From assembly GCA_023428755.1 (NCBI GenBank), contig JAEYWX010000017.1, positions 1 to 64,000 of the forward strand: a stretch of DNA of 64,000 bases, written 5' to 3'. Numbering within the stretch: position 1 is the first letter of the stretch; each line of letters begins with the position of its first letter. Positions 48,841 through 58,113 of the stretch are shown in pieces. The DNA is from Bacteroidota bacterium (GTDB lineage: Bacteria > Bacteroidota > Bacteroidia > Chitinophagales > Chitinophagaceae). Both the position numbers and the translations under genes were made by a program. The notes beneath the pieces were generated by a model. The model saw only the letters and a program-made list of their open reading frames with translations, was not told the DNA's origin and did no database searches.

Positions 48841-49836
48841 ATGAATACTGATAAAATTCTGACAGAGTGGAAAAAGGGAAAATTCAAACCGGTGTATTGG
48901 TTTGAAGGAGAAGAAGATTATTACATTGATCAATTGGTGAATGCAGCCGAACATCATATTTTAAGTGAAGCTGAAGCCGGTTTCAATTTATCTGTTTTTT
49001 ACGGGAAAGATTCTACCTGGGCCGATGTGGTAAATGCCTGCATGCGTTACCCCATGTTTTCAGACAAACAAGTGGTGATATTGAAAGAGGCCCAGCAAAT
49101 GAAAGACCTCGATAAACTGGAAGGCTATATCAGCAATCCACTTGCCTCCACCATTTTTGTGGTAGCGCATAAAGAAAAAAAAGTAGATGGGCGAAGCAAG
49201 CTGGCCAAACTGCTGAAAGAAAAAGGAGAGGTGGTGAGTACAAAAAAAATGTACGATAATGAACTGCCTGCCTGGACACAGAATTTGATAGAACACAAAG
49301 GATATCAGCCCACACAAAAAGCGGTTCATTTGTTGGTCGATCATATTGGTAACGATCTCAGCCGTATTGCCAACGAAGTGGATAAAGTGATCCTGAACCT
49401 GGGCGAACGGAAAACGATCACCGATGATGATATTGAAAAATTTGTAGGCATTAGCAAAGAGTACAATGTATTTGAATTGCAGAATGCAGTTGGTAAAAAA
49501 AATCTGTCGAAGGCATTGCAGATCGTTCAGTATTTTGAAGGCAATCCAAAAGCCGCACCCATTCAGCTTGTGTTACCATCGCTCTACAGTTATTTTTCCA
49601 AAGTGTTTATGATAGCATCAGGAGCGAGTGAGTCTGCAATAATGGCTGCTTTTGATATGAAATCAAACTGGCAACTTAAAGATCCTAAAGCAAGTGCAAT
49701 GATTTACGGGTTTGAAGGAGCACAAGCAGCTTTACTGTTGATGCATCATTACAATCTGCGCAGTGTTGGTGTTGGCGATGTGGGTACGGAAGATGCTTCG
49801 CTGTTGAAAGAGATGATTTATAAGATGATGATGTGA
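48841..49836 (+). CDS. holA: DNA polymerase III delta subunit
   Basis: A 331-residue clamp-loader subunit that opens the sliding clamp. The N-terminal part has FKPVYWFEGEEDYYIDQLVNA and KQVVILKEAQQMKDLDKLEGYISNP. ARTIFVVAHKEKKVDGRSKLAKLLK corresponds to the modified P-loop region without a Walker lysine. The C-terminal half has DHIGNDLSRIANEVDKVIL and ISKEYNVFELQNAVGKKNLSKAL, typical of HolA. The ATG at 48841 directly follows the exonuclease stop. A cluster of three dispersed hairpins lies in the gap behind it. Confidence 0.92.
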   Translation: MNTDKILTEWKKGKFKPVYWFEGEEDYYIDQLVNAAEHHILSEAEAGFNLSVFYGKDSTWADVVNACMRYPMFSDKQVVILKEAQQMKDLDKLEGYISNPLASTIFVVAHKEKKVDGRSKLAKLLKEKGEVVSTKKMYDNELPAWTQNLIEHKGYQPTQKAVHLLVDHIGNDLSRIANEVDKVILNLGERKTITDDDIEKFVGISKEYNVFELQNAVGKKNLSKALQIVQYFEGNPKAAPIQLVLPSLYSYFSKVFMIASGASESAIMAAFDMKSNWQLKDPKASAMIYGFEGAQAALLLMHHYNLRSVGVGDVGTEDASLLKEMIYKMMM

Positions 49837-49837
49837 G

Positions 49838-49919
49838 CCCTGAGCGAAGTCGAAGGGTGGCTTGCGTGTATCGAGCGATAGTCGAGATGCATTTTATTAT
49901 CCTTCGACTTCGCTCAGGA
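49838..49919. repeat. Cluster of three TCGACTTCGCTC-family hairpins
   Basis: Copy 1 (49838-49857, minus): CCCT-GAGCGAAGTCGA-AGGG. Copy 2 (49868-49890, minus): GTATC-GAGCGATAGTCGA-GATGC, a variant core with five-base arms. Copy 3 (49900-49919, plus): TCCT-TCGACTTCGCTC-AGGA. All three keep the loop and have different but complementary arms. They fill most of the holA-glmM gap. Confidence 0.85.
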
Positions 49920-50016
49920 CCCAACGCATACGGTTGCGCCAACACATTCCAATCAAACTACATCCATTAACTTCGCAGCAAATCTGCAATCGCAAATCTA
50001 AAATCAAAAATCAGCC

Positions 50017-51387
50017 ATGGCTTTAATGAAATCGATCTCCGGTATACGTGGCACCATTGGTGGTGTGCCCGGCGATAATCTTACTCCTGTTGATATTGTA
50101 AAATTCACAGCAGCATACGCCACTATTTTAGGCAAAGGAAAAAAAGTAGTCGTTGGTCGTGATGGCCGCATGAGTGGTGAAATGGTGCGGAGCTTAGTGG
50201 TAAATACATTGACCGGAATGGGATTGCATGTAATCGATCTCGGTCTCAGTACAACACCCACCGTTGAAATGGCAGTGAAGTTTGAAGGAGCAGCAGGTGG
50301 AATCATCCTAACGGCATCGCATAACCCCAAACAATGGAATGCATTAAAGCTGTTGAATGAAAAAGGAGAATTCATCAGTGCTGAACTGGGTTTGCAAATG
50401 CTGGACATTGCAGAAAAAGAAGCATTTGATTTTGCTGCTGTAGATGAACTGGGTTCTTATTCGTACGATGAAAGTTTATTGCAAACACATATCGATGCCA
50501 TTCTTGTACATCCGCTGGTTGATAAAAAATTGATTGCAGAAAGGAACTTTAACGTGGTGATCGATGCCATCAACAGTTCAGGTGCTGTTGCTGTTCCGGC
50601 ATTGCTGGAAGCACTTGGTGTAACAAAGTACACGGTTCTGAATGCGGATATGCATGGCAACTTTGCACACAATCCCGAACCGCTGGCCGAAAATTTAGTT
50701 GATCTGTGTTCAGAAGTGGTAAAGCAACAAGCTGATCTCGGTATTGCGGTTGATCCCGATGTGGATCGTTTATGTTTTGTAAGCAACGACGGCACTTTGT
50801 TTGGTGAAGAATATACTTTGGTTGCGGTGGCCGATTATGTATTGTCAAAGCAAAAAGGAAATACGGTTTCCAATCTTTCATCTACACGTGCATTAAAAGA
50901 TGTAACCGAGAAACATGGTGGCGAATATTTTGCCAGTGCAGTAGGAGAGGTGAACGTGGTGAAGATGATGAAAGATGTAAATGCGGTAATTGGTGGCGAA
51001 GGCAACGGTGGCATCATTGATCCGAAATTGCATTACGGCAGAGATGCGCTCATCGGCATTGCGTTGTTCCTCACACATCTTGCACAATCGGGTAAAACAA
51101 CGGCCGAACTTCGTAAAACCTATCCCGACTATTTCATGAGCAAGCAAAAGATCGATTTGCCAAAAGGGGCCGATGTAAAAGCAATTCTTGAACAAGTAAA
51201 AACACAATATGCAGCTCAACCGGTGAATACAGTGGATGGTGTTAAGATCGAGTTTGAGAAAAGCTGGGTGCATTTACGGAGCAGCAATACAGAGCCCATC
51301 ATCCGTGTATATTCCGAAGCATCAACTGTTGAGCAAGCGGATGCGTTGGCGAATGAGGTGATGAGTGTGATCAAAGCGTTGATGTAA
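50017..51387 (+). CDS. glmM: Phosphoglucosamine mutase / phosphohexomutase
   Basis: A 456-residue alpha-D-phosphohexomutase converting glucosamine-6-phosphate to glucosamine-1-phosphate on the way to UDP-GlcNAc. The start MKSISGIRGTIGG is typical. The phosphoserine is Ser101 in LTASHNPKQWNALK, the metal loop is AVDPDVDRLCFV, the sugar loop is GGEGNGGIIDP and the phosphate loop is RSSNTEPIIRVYSEA. SISGIRG rather than YFGTDGIRG at the N-terminus is the Bacteroidota form; phosphomannomutase activity cannot be excluded. Confidence 0.9.
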   Translation: MALMKSISGIRGTIGGVPGDNLTPVDIVKFTAAYATILGKGKKVVVGRDGRMSGEMVRSLVVNTLTGMGLHVIDLGLSTTPTVEMAVKFEGAAGGIILTASHNPKQWNALKLLNEKGEFISAELGLQMLDIAEKEAFDFAAVDELGSYSYDESLLQTHIDAILVHPLVDKKLIAERNFNVVIDAINSSGAVAVPALLEALGVTKYTVLNADMHGNFAHNPEPLAENLVDLCSEVVKQQADLGIAVDPDVDRLCFVSNDGTLFGEEYTLVAVADYVLSKQKGNTVSNLSSTRALKDVTEKHGGEYFASAVGEVNVVKMMKDVNAVIGGEGNGGIIDPKLHYGRDALIGIALFLTHLAQSGKTTAELRKTYPDYFMSKQKIDLPKGADVKAILEQVKTQYAAQPVNTVDGVKIEFEKSWVHLRSSNTEPIIRVYSEASTVEQADALANEVMSVIKALM

Positions 51388-51416
51388 GTCGATTGTTTAC
51401 AGAAATAGATTTTCCG

Positions 51417-51490
51417 GGCGCAGAGAAATAAGAAGCAGAGGATTACGCAGAGTACTCTGCGTAATCCTCTCTAACTCCTTTCTTTGCGCC
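51417..51490. repeat. Large palindromic element between glmM and the cysteine desulfurase gene
   Basis: Centre: a 34-bp perfect palindrome (51437-51470, arms of 17 starting AGAGGATTACGCAGAGT). Outer arms GGCGCAGAGAAA (51417-51428) and TTTCTTTGCGCC (51479-51490) pair with one mismatch. The CTCTGCG/TTTGCGCC vocabulary is common in dispersed repeats of many bacteria. No U-tract suggests a classical terminator. Confidence 0.75.
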
Positions 51491-51564
51491 AAACTTTTTA
51501 ATTTATAATCTTATTGAGTTTAACCTTCAGTCTTTACAGCTATTCATCGGGAGCTGTAACACCT

Positions 51565-51572
51565 TATCTTTG
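51565..51572 (+). promoter_or_regulatory. Bacteroidota -7 element for the cysteine desulfurase gene
   Basis: TATCTTTG, a perfect TAnnTTTG, 19 nt before the ATG at 51592. It excludes the in-frame upstream start at 51514. Confidence 0.75.
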
Positions 51573-51591
51573 CAGCCTCATTTCCCTTATT

Positions 51592-52719
51592 ATGACCCGT
51601 ATTTATTTCGACAACGCCGCCACTACAGCCATCGATCCACAGGTGGTAGATGCGATGCTTCCGTATTTGCAAAATGGTTTTGGTAATCCTTCTTCCATTT
51701 ATTCCTATGGCAGGGAAACAAGACTGGCCATTGAAAATGCACGGAAGTCGGTTGCAAAAACACTCAATGCACATCCGGCGGAGATATTCTTCACCAGCGG
51801 CGGTACTGAAAGTTCCAATACAGCTATTACAGCTTCAGTTCGTGACCTTGGTTGCAAACACATCATCACATCCAAAATTGAACACCACGCAACCTTGCAC
51901 ACTGTTGAGTATTTGGATAACCGTGACGAAGCCAAAGTGAGTTATGTAGATGTGTTGCCTAACGGTCATATTGATCTTGAACATTTGGAACAATTGCTGG
52001 CAGCAACGGAAGAGAAAACATTGGTCACACTCATGCATGCCAACAATGAAATCGGAAACATCACCGATCTGCATGCAGTTGGTAATCTTTGCAAACTGTA
52101 CAACGCCATCTTTCATTCAGATACGGTACAAACCATTGGTCATTTTCCACTCGATCTGCGCAATACACCGGTACATTTCATCAGTGGTTCGGCACATAAA
52201 TTTCACGGACCCAAAGGAGCCGGGCTTTTGTACATCAACGAAAACGTTCACATCAAACCTTACATACACGGTGGTGGACAGGAACGCAACATGCGGGCCG
52301 GTACCGAAAATGTGTATGGCATTGTTGGTTTTGCAAAAGCATTGCAGATCGCTACCGAAAAACTTGAAGAAGAAAGTGCACATATCCAGGGCATCAAATA
52401 TTACATGATTGAGCAATTGAAGAAGCATGTAAAAGGCATCAGCTTTAATGGCGATCCAATGGGCCGCAGCAACTACACGGTGCTGAATGTGAGTTTTCCG
52501 AAATCTGAAAAATCCGAAATGCTGTTGATGAATCTGGATATGGAAGGTATTTGTGCATCTGGGGGAAGTGCCTGCACCAGCGGTGCTCAACAAGGTTCGC
52601 ATGTAATACGTGCCATCAATACAAACCCGAATCAAATTCCGGTTCGGTTCTCTTTCTGCAAATACAATACGAAAGAAGAAGTGGATATTGTGGTGGAAAA
52701 GCTGAAAACGCTGATCTGA
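51592..52719 (+). CDS. Cysteine desulfurase (NifS/IscS family)
   Basis: A 375-residue class V aminotransferase that takes sulfur from cysteine for Fe-S clusters and thio-modifications. The N-terminus is the family start RIYFDNAATTAIDPQV. The cofactor region has TSGGTESSNTAI; the PLP lysine is in FISGSAHKFHGPKGAGLLYI. The active-site cysteine is in ICASGGSACTSGAQQGSHV, of class I type. The start was fixed at 51592 by the promoter. It stands as a single gene with no isc or suf partners beside it. Confidence 0.94.
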   Translation: MTRIYFDNAATTAIDPQVVDAMLPYLQNGFGNPSSIYSYGRETRLAIENARKSVAKTLNAHPAEIFFTSGGTESSNTAITASVRDLGCKHIITSKIEHHATLHTVEYLDNRDEAKVSYVDVLPNGHIDLEHLEQLLAATEEKTLVTLMHANNEIGNITDLHAVGNLCKLYNAIFHSDTVQTIGHFPLDLRNTPVHFISGSAHKFHGPKGAGLLYINENVHIKPYIHGGGQERNMRAGTENVYGIVGFAKALQIATEKLEEESAHIQGIKYYMIEQLKKHVKGISFNGDPMGRSNYTVLNVSFPKSEKSEMLLMNLDMEGICASGGSACTSGAQQGSHVIRAINTNPNQIPVRFSFCKYNTKEEVDIVVEKLKTLI

Positions 52720-52806
52720 TCAATCTATACAAAGGCATTTCTTGTATCAATCAGAAATGGAGGAACGGAAAAAAGTACTTATTTTCCCTCTTTAAAATGA
52801 TTGATC

Positions 52807-54165
52807 ATGACCATACGTAACGTTCTGCTTGCTGTTCCAGCAGTAATGCTTTTGCTTTATTCCTGCACTTCTACCGTTCAAACAAAAACAACTGTAGCTG
52901 TTTCACCAGCTGTGCCGGATTATGTGATGCAATCAAATATCTACGAAGTAAATGTGAGGCAATACACACCCGAAGGAACTTTCAAAGCGTTTGAAGCCAA
53001 TCTGCCACGGTTGAAAGAAATGGGAGTGGACATTCTTTGGTTCATGCCGATCACACCCATCAGCAAAGTAGATCGCAAAGGCGTGTTGGGAAGTTATTAT
53101 GCAGTAGCGGATTACACAGCAGTAAATCCGGAGTTTGGCACCATGGACGATTGGAAAAACCTGGTGAACAAAGCACACGAACTCGGCTTTAAAGTAATTA
53201 CCGATTGGGTTGCTAACCATACCGGTGCTGATAACAGATGGATGCAAAGCAATCCTGATTTTTTTCTGAAAAATAAAGATGGACAATTTGCTTATGCATT
53301 CGACTGGAGCGATACACGTGATCTCAACTACTGGAATCCCTTACTGCACGACAGTATGATCAATGCCATGAAGTTTTGGTTAACCGAAACAAAGATCGAT
53401 GGCTTTCGTTGCGATGTTGCTGCTGAAGCACCACGCAGTTTTTGGCAACATTGCATTACTGAATTAAAAAAAGTAAAACCTGATATTTTTCTATTGGCTG
53501 AAGGTGATATTGCCTGGTTACACGATGCAGGATTTCATGCAAGTTATGGCTGGGATGGTTTTGCAAAGATGAAAAAAGTGGCGAAAGGGGAAGCAAGTGC
53601 AAAAGTGCTGGATACAGTGATCCGTCATTTAGATGAAAGCTATCCGCCGAACTATATTAAAATGTATTTCACCAGCAACCACGATGAAAACAGTTGGAAC
53701 AAAGCAGACTATGAAACAATGCCCGGAGCAGTACATGCGCCGTTTGCAGTGCTTACCCAAACATGGAAAAATACATTGCCATTAATTTACAGCGGACAGG
53801 AAGAACCTTTTCTTGATTCCATTTCATTTTTCTACAAAGACACCATTTCATTCAGCAAATTTGAACGTGCACCGTTTTATAAAACATTACTGGCTTTGCG
53901 TAAGAGCACACCTGCATTAGCCGTTGATGCGGCTTATACAAAATTGCAATCAAATAATGATGATGCGGTGTTTGCTTACACCCGTGAAAAAGCCGGTAAA
54001 AAAGTATTGGTGATCCTGAATCTTTCGAACAAGCCGCAAACAACAACACTGCAGGGCGCCATTGCAGGTGAGGCTACCAATGTATTTGCTGATAAACAGG
54101 AACATCTTACCGATGGGCAACAGTTTGTGTTAGCGCCCTGGGGGTATTTGCTCTACAGTTATTAA
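52807..54165 (+). CDS. Alpha-amylase-family (GH13) lipoprotein
   Basis: A 452-residue glycoside hydrolase 13 protein with a lipoprotein signal (LLAVPAVMLLLYSCTS). The conserved regions are: I KVITDWVANHTG, II GFRCDVAAEAP (nucleophile Asp), III FLLAEGD (acid/base Glu) and IV FTSNHDENSW (transition-state Asp). A C-terminal beta domain follows (VLVILNLSNKPQTTTLQ). It is anchored in the membrane facing outwards, so it probably cleaves alpha-glucans or maltodextrins in the periplasm or at the surface. No SusC/SusD genes lie nearby. ATG 52807 is used rather than the TTG two codons earlier. Confidence 0.93.
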   Translation: MTIRNVLLAVPAVMLLLYSCTSTVQTKTTVAVSPAVPDYVMQSNIYEVNVRQYTPEGTFKAFEANLPRLKEMGVDILWFMPITPISKVDRKGVLGSYYAVADYTAVNPEFGTMDDWKNLVNKAHELGFKVITDWVANHTGADNRWMQSNPDFFLKNKDGQFAYAFDWSDTRDLNYWNPLLHDSMINAMKFWLTETKIDGFRCDVAAEAPRSFWQHCITELKKVKPDIFLLAEGDIAWLHDAGFHASYGWDGFAKMKKVAKGEASAKVLDTVIRHLDESYPPNYIKMYFTSNHDENSWNKADYETMPGAVHAPFAVLTQTWKNTLPLIYSGQEEPFLDSISFFYKDTISFSKFERAPFYKTLLALRKSTPALAVDAAYTKLQSNNDDAVFAYTREKAGKKVLVILNLSNKPQTTTLQGAIAGEATNVFADKQEHLTDGQQFVLAPWGYLLYSY

Positions 54166-54173
54166 TTGATACA

Positions 54174-54362
54174 ATGGGGGATAAACCAATCGCATTTTTA
54201 ATTCCAATGTACGTTGGTGGTTTTGTGTTTTGGATGCTTTCCGGTTTTCGTGGTAAGTACAGCGAGTATTTGATTGATGAAAAAAAGAGTAGAAATTTTT
54301 GGATGGGTTATATATTGTTAATACTTCTTGGTTCAATGTTGATTGTACAACTCATTCTTTAA
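54174..54362 (+). CDS. Small two-helix membrane protein
   Basis: A 62-residue protein starting 8 bp after the amylase stop, with helices AFLIPMYVGGFVFWMLSGF and FWMGYILLILLGSMLIVQLIL joined by a charged loop (RGKYSEYLIDEKKSRN). Close spacing suggests translation from the amylase transcript. No family recognised. Small size keeps confidence moderate. Confidence 0.6.
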   Translation: MGDKPIAFLIPMYVGGFVFWMLSGFRGKYSEYLIDEKKSRNFWMGYILLILLGSMLIVQLIL

Positions 54363-54370
54363 AAAATCAT

Positions 54371-55834
54371 TTATCTCCGCTTTGTATGCTTTGCCAACAC
54401 CCGCTTATTTTCATTACTAACAGCGTTTGATTTTTTTGTATCCCATAAATGTTTCCGTGCAAAGGCAGCAGCTGTCTGTACATCAATAATTGGTAGCGGA
54501 TAATCTTTCCCCAGTTTTACATTGTGAATTTGTTGTTCCATTTCACTCATCAACCAGGGTTCATGAATAAACTCCACTGGCACGTTTGCAAGTGCAGGAA
54601 TCCATTTTTTGATAAAGGCTCCATTCGGGTCGTGGTCTTCTCCCTGTTTCACCGGATTGTAAATACGAATGGTATTTACGCCCATCGTGCCGGCCTGCAT
54701 TTGAAACTGCGGATAATGAATGCCCGGTTCGTAATCTAAAAACTGTTTGGCTAAATGGGTAGCACCCGCTTGCCACGGTTGCCACAAATGATGGGTAAGA
54801 AAAGATGCCAGCATACTACGCATTCGAAAATTGAGATAACCTGTTTGAGTAACACAAAGCATACAGGCATCAATCAACGGCACACCTGTTGTTCCGTTCT
54901 TCCACGCCGTTACATAGTCCTCATTTATTTCTGTACGAATCACATCAAAACCTTTGTTCAGATTTTCAAATTCCATGCGGCATTCACTTTCAAATTTTTG
55001 AATGAAATGACAGTGCCAATGCAAACGTGCCATAAAAAAATGCAGCGACCGTTTGTTGGCTGTTTCCTTTGCTGCTTGTACCGTTGCCTGATAAACCTGT
55101 TTCATACTAAGGTTACCGTATGTTAAATAGGGCGAAATACGGCTGCAGCTTTTTCTGCTTTCTTCCGGTTTTGATATATGTTTGCTGTAGGTAACACAAC
55201 GTTCATGTAAAAAAGATTTCAGGTAACGTCGTGCAGCTGTTTCGCCACCGGGTTGAAACATTGGATTCTTTGTGCGTATACTTTGAGGTAAGGAATCAGT
55301 TGCATTAAAATGTTGCAATGAACCGGACAGTTTTGCTGTACGTATTGCAGCAAGTGAAATACTATGTTCGGGAGAACTCATTCTTTCATGCCAGCGTTCA
55401 CTCCAGTTGCGTCTGTTCTTTAAACCCCGAATGATGCCATTGGTCGGATATTCGTTCCATTCGATGTTTTGTTGTTTGCAAAAAGCAGCTACCGCTTTAT
55501 CCCGTTCATAACTGATAGCATTGCCGGTTTCTTCATGTGAGTAGATTGCCTGAATGTTGTAATGATGCATCAGCTCCTCAAATACTGGTAACACTTCTGC
55601 ATGAAGCGAAAAGAATGAAACATGATGTGGCAGCAGCCTTGCTTTGATATCTTCAACAGATTCGTAAATGAACCGCCAGTGCCGTTCATCGATGTCTGCA
55701 GCAGTCATTAAACTCGGCTCAAAGAAATGCAGTAACAGCAACGGTGTGCCGCTTTTCAAAGCTTCAGCCAAAGGAGCGTGATCAGAGAGACGAAGATCTT
55801 TCTTAAACCATACGATATTGATCGCTTGCCGCAT
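54371..55834 (-). CDS. Cryptochrome/deoxyribodipyrimidine photolyase
   Basis: A 487-residue flavoprotein of the photolyase/cryptochrome family, which uses light to split UV-made pyrimidine dimers or to signal. The N-terminal antenna-binding domain begins NIVWFKKDLRLSDHAPLAEAL. The FAD-binding helical domain has SPYLTYGNLSMKQVY, HFFMARLHWHCHFIQKFE, TGVPLIDACMLCVTQTGYLNFRMRSMLASFL and DYEPGIHYPQFQMQAGTMG with the N-terminal RIYNPVKQGEDHDPNG that follows. Photolyase or cryptochrome function cannot be told apart by eye. It converges on the small membrane protein gene 8 bp away. Confidence 0.9.
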   Translation of the reverse strand: MRQAINIVWFKKDLRLSDHAPLAEALKSGTPLLLLHFFEPSLMTAADIDERHWRFIYESVEDIKARLLPHHVSFFSLHAEVLPVFEELMHHYNIQAIYSHEETGNAISYERDKAVAAFCKQQNIEWNEYPTNGIIRGLKNRRNWSERWHERMSSPEHSISLAAIRTAKLSGSLQHFNATDSLPQSIRTKNPMFQPGGETAARRYLKSFLHERCVTYSKHISKPEESRKSCSRISPYLTYGNLSMKQVYQATVQAAKETANKRSLHFFMARLHWHCHFIQKFESECRMEFENLNKGFDVIRTEINEDYVTAWKNGTTGVPLIDACMLCVTQTGYLNFRMRSMLASFLTHHLWQPWQAGATHLAKQFLDYEPGIHYPQFQMQAGTMGVNTIRIYNPVKQGEDHDPNGAFIKKWIPALANVPVEFIHEPWLMSEMEQQIHNVKLGKDYPLPIIDVQTAAAFARKHLWDTKKSNAVSNENKRVLAKHTKRR

Positions 55835-55886
55835 GCATCAAAAAACAATGCAGCTTGCTTTTTGTTGACATGATATGTGAATACAA

Positions 55887-56948
55887 TCAACTCAAAAATC
55901 CCAAGGCCTTAATCAACTCATCCGGCAGCTTCGGCAATTTTCTCCGTTCAATTAAGTAGGTAGATAAAGCAGCGAGGTCTTTAAAAATATAATGTTGTTG
56001 CACGGCACCTTCCAGGTAACCGGCACCGCTGGTATTACCGGTTCCCACACGCATACCAATCATGCGGCGTACCATTACATAATGTTTGTGTCGCCAGCCC
56101 GCCAGCCAGTGATCAATTTCAAGTAAGGTGTCCAGTATTTGAAACGAAGTTTGAAACACCGGAAAATCTCTGTACAGCATAATGAACAATGCACTTCGCA
56201 TGGCTGCATCGCTGAACGAACCATCGGCTTGTTTTTCATCTATGAACTGTGCATCAAAATCAGCTGATTTATGTTGTTCCCGTTCTGTTAAGCTGCCTGC
56301 ATAAATACTCCGGTAATCGTTCCAGAAAGGATGCAGTTGTGTGGAGGGATATAAAGCGACATAACCTTTCCAGAATTTTTCATCGAAGAATGGCATGCGC
56401 TCCAGCCATTGATTCACCAGTTGAAGAATGGTGGCCGATGCTTCAATGGAATTAATCTCATTGAAATCCTTTTGATCAAAGCCGCCCTCGTTGGTGCGTT
56501 TATAATAAGCATGCTGATGGCGCCTTTCCATCTTCAAGCCCAGCGTTGCTTCAATTAGTCGAAACTGTTTGCTCTGGAAACCTGATGCAGGAGTAAGCAA
56601 ATTGCGGAACTCCAGGAAATCAAGCGGCGTCATAGTGTCCAGCACCGTTACCTGTTGGTTCAGCAATGCCAGAATTTTTGACACCCGTTGCAGACGATGG
56701 CGGCAAAGGTTCAGGTCTTCACTGTTATCATCCACTTTTTCTTTACTGAACACTTTTTTTACAAAGTCCAGTTCAAACAGGATCTGCTTAAACCAAAGTT
56801 CATAGGCTTGGTGAATAATAATGAACAGCATTTCATCATGTGCCGGTGTTTGTCCTTCCGCAAAATTTAACGGATGTTGACTGTCGAGAATGCTTTCAAG
56901 TCGTAAATACGAAGGATAATATTGGCCGTTGTCGGGTTTCATATGCAA
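55887..56948 (-). CDS. kynA: Tryptophan 2,3-dioxygenase
   Basis: A 353-residue heme enzyme opening the indole ring of tryptophan to N-formylkynurenine. Signatures are YYPSYLRLESILDSQHPLNF, AHDEMLFIIIHQAYELWFKQILFELD and the FLEFRNLLTPASGFQSKQFRLIEATLGL block. The C-terminal region IDHWLAGWRHKHYVMVRRMIGMRVGTGNTSGAGYL carries the proximal heme His (WRHKHYVMV). The remaining kynurenine genes are absent here. Start could also be the ATG two codons later (56942). Confidence 0.95.
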   Translation of the reverse strand: MHMKPDNGQYYPSYLRLESILDSQHPLNFAEGQTPAHDEMLFIIIHQAYELWFKQILFELDFVKKVFSKEKVDDNSEDLNLCRHRLQRVSKILALLNQQVTVLDTMTPLDFLEFRNLLTPASGFQSKQFRLIEATLGLKMERRHQHAYYKRTNEGGFDQKDFNEINSIEASATILQLVNQWLERMPFFDEKFWKGYVALYPSTQLHPFWNDYRSIYAGSLTEREQHKSADFDAQFIDEKQADGSFSDAAMRSALFIMLYRDFPVFQTSFQILDTLLEIDHWLAGWRHKHYVMVRRMIGMRVGTGNTSGAGYLEGAVQQHYIFKDLAALSTYLIERRKLPKLPDELIKALGFLS

Positions 56949-57088
56949 TCAATTAATCTGCGGCAAGGTTAAAGATTTTTCAGTGAACTTTTGGCAAATA
57001 CAATAAACAACAGCAATCTGTTACCTTCCATACGATTTTACCGCATAGATTCGTTGTACTTATCTCCGTTCCTCTGTAAGACTGGCTC

Positions 57089-57096
57089 TATTTTTG
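57089..57096 (+). promoter_or_regulatory. Bacteroidota -7 element for the DUF6089 gene
   Basis: TATTTTTG fits TAnnTTTG and lies 15 nt before the ATG at 57112. It overlaps an upstream in-frame start at 57094, which is thereby excluded. Confidence 0.6.
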
Positions 57097-57111
57097 CAAA
57101 ACAAAATAATC

Positions 57112-57999
57112 ATGCAAAAGAAACTGATCTTATCCATTACCGCCGTTACAATTACTGTTTTTTCATTTGCACAAGATCTTCGCCTGAATCTTTTTGGAGG
57201 GTTGGCAAATTATAGTGGCGACTTGCAGGGCAAAGCATTGACCTTTCAACAAGCCCGTTATTCGTTCGGCTTATGGGCCAGTTACGATGTCAATCCTTTT
57301 ATTATGTTGCGTGGTGGTTTACATATTGCCAAAGTGGGAGCTGATGATCGTTTTCAAACAAGACCCGACAACGTATTACGCAACCTCAGTTTTCAAACAT
57401 CGATCCTTGAACTTCATGTCGGTGCAGAGTATCATTTTCTAGGCATGGATAACCGTGTGTTTTCACCTTACGTATTTGGTGGCCTTGCGGGGTTTTATTA
57501 CAACCCGTATGCATTTGATCAGGGTGGTAACAAAGTATTTCTGAAACCACTTTCTACCGAAGGTCAAGGTGTGGCGGGTTATCCCGATCGTCAGCCTTAC
57601 AGCCTTACCCAATTTGCCGTTCCATTTGGTGTGGGTGTACGCATGGTTTTAACAGACAAAGTAGATGTGGGTGTTGAATTCGGTTATCGCAAAACCTTTA
57701 CCGATTATATGGACGATGTCAGCCGTTCGTATATCGATCAAACTGCATTGTTGCTGGCTCGTGGTCCCAAAGCAGTAGAGATGGCTTTCCGCACACCGGA
57801 ATTACCCATCCATTCCAACGATCCTTATCCCGTGGATCTTGAAAAAAGAGGTAGTCCGGAATACAAAGACAACTATTATTTCTTTGGTCTTACACTTACC
57901 TATCGCTTAACAGGAGGCGACCGGTCGGGTGCAGGAAGTGGCAGCCGCATGGGTGGAAAACGCCGCTCCGGATTGGGTTGTCCAACCAATGTTTTCTAA
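57112..57999 (+). CDS. DUF6089-like outer-membrane beta-barrel protein
   Basis: A 295-residue exported protein with signal peptide MQKKLILSITAVTITVFSFAQ. The mature part begins LRLNLFGGLANYSGDLQGKALTFQQARYSFGLWASYDVNPFIMLRGGL (in parts), the opening of the DUF6089 family, and continues with strands LELHVGAEYHFLG, FSPYVFGGLAGFYYNP, FAVPFGVGVRMVLTDKVDVGVEFGYRKTFTDYMDDVS and YYFFGLTLTYRL. The Gly/Ser/Arg-rich tail is unusual. Its role is unknown. Confidence 0.82.
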   Translation: MQKKLILSITAVTITVFSFAQDLRLNLFGGLANYSGDLQGKALTFQQARYSFGLWASYDVNPFIMLRGGLHIAKVGADDRFQTRPDNVLRNLSFQTSILELHVGAEYHFLGMDNRVFSPYVFGGLAGFYYNPYAFDQGGNKVFLKPLSTEGQGVAGYPDRQPYSLTQFAVPFGVGVRMVLTDKVDVGVEFGYRKTFTDYMDDVSRSYIDQTALLLARGPKAVEMAFRTPELPIHSNDPYPVDLEKRGSPEYKDNYYFFGLTLTYRLTGGDRSGAGSGSRMGGKRRSGLGCPTNVF

Positions 58000-58113
58000 C
58001 CCGTTTTTTCGCTTCTTGCCAACCGGTTTTTTCTTATCCACAAACGGCAGTAAATTGTTGAAAAACAGTCAAAATAAAGGCTGGGTTTCTGCTATGTTCC
58101 CCTCGGTTTTTGG

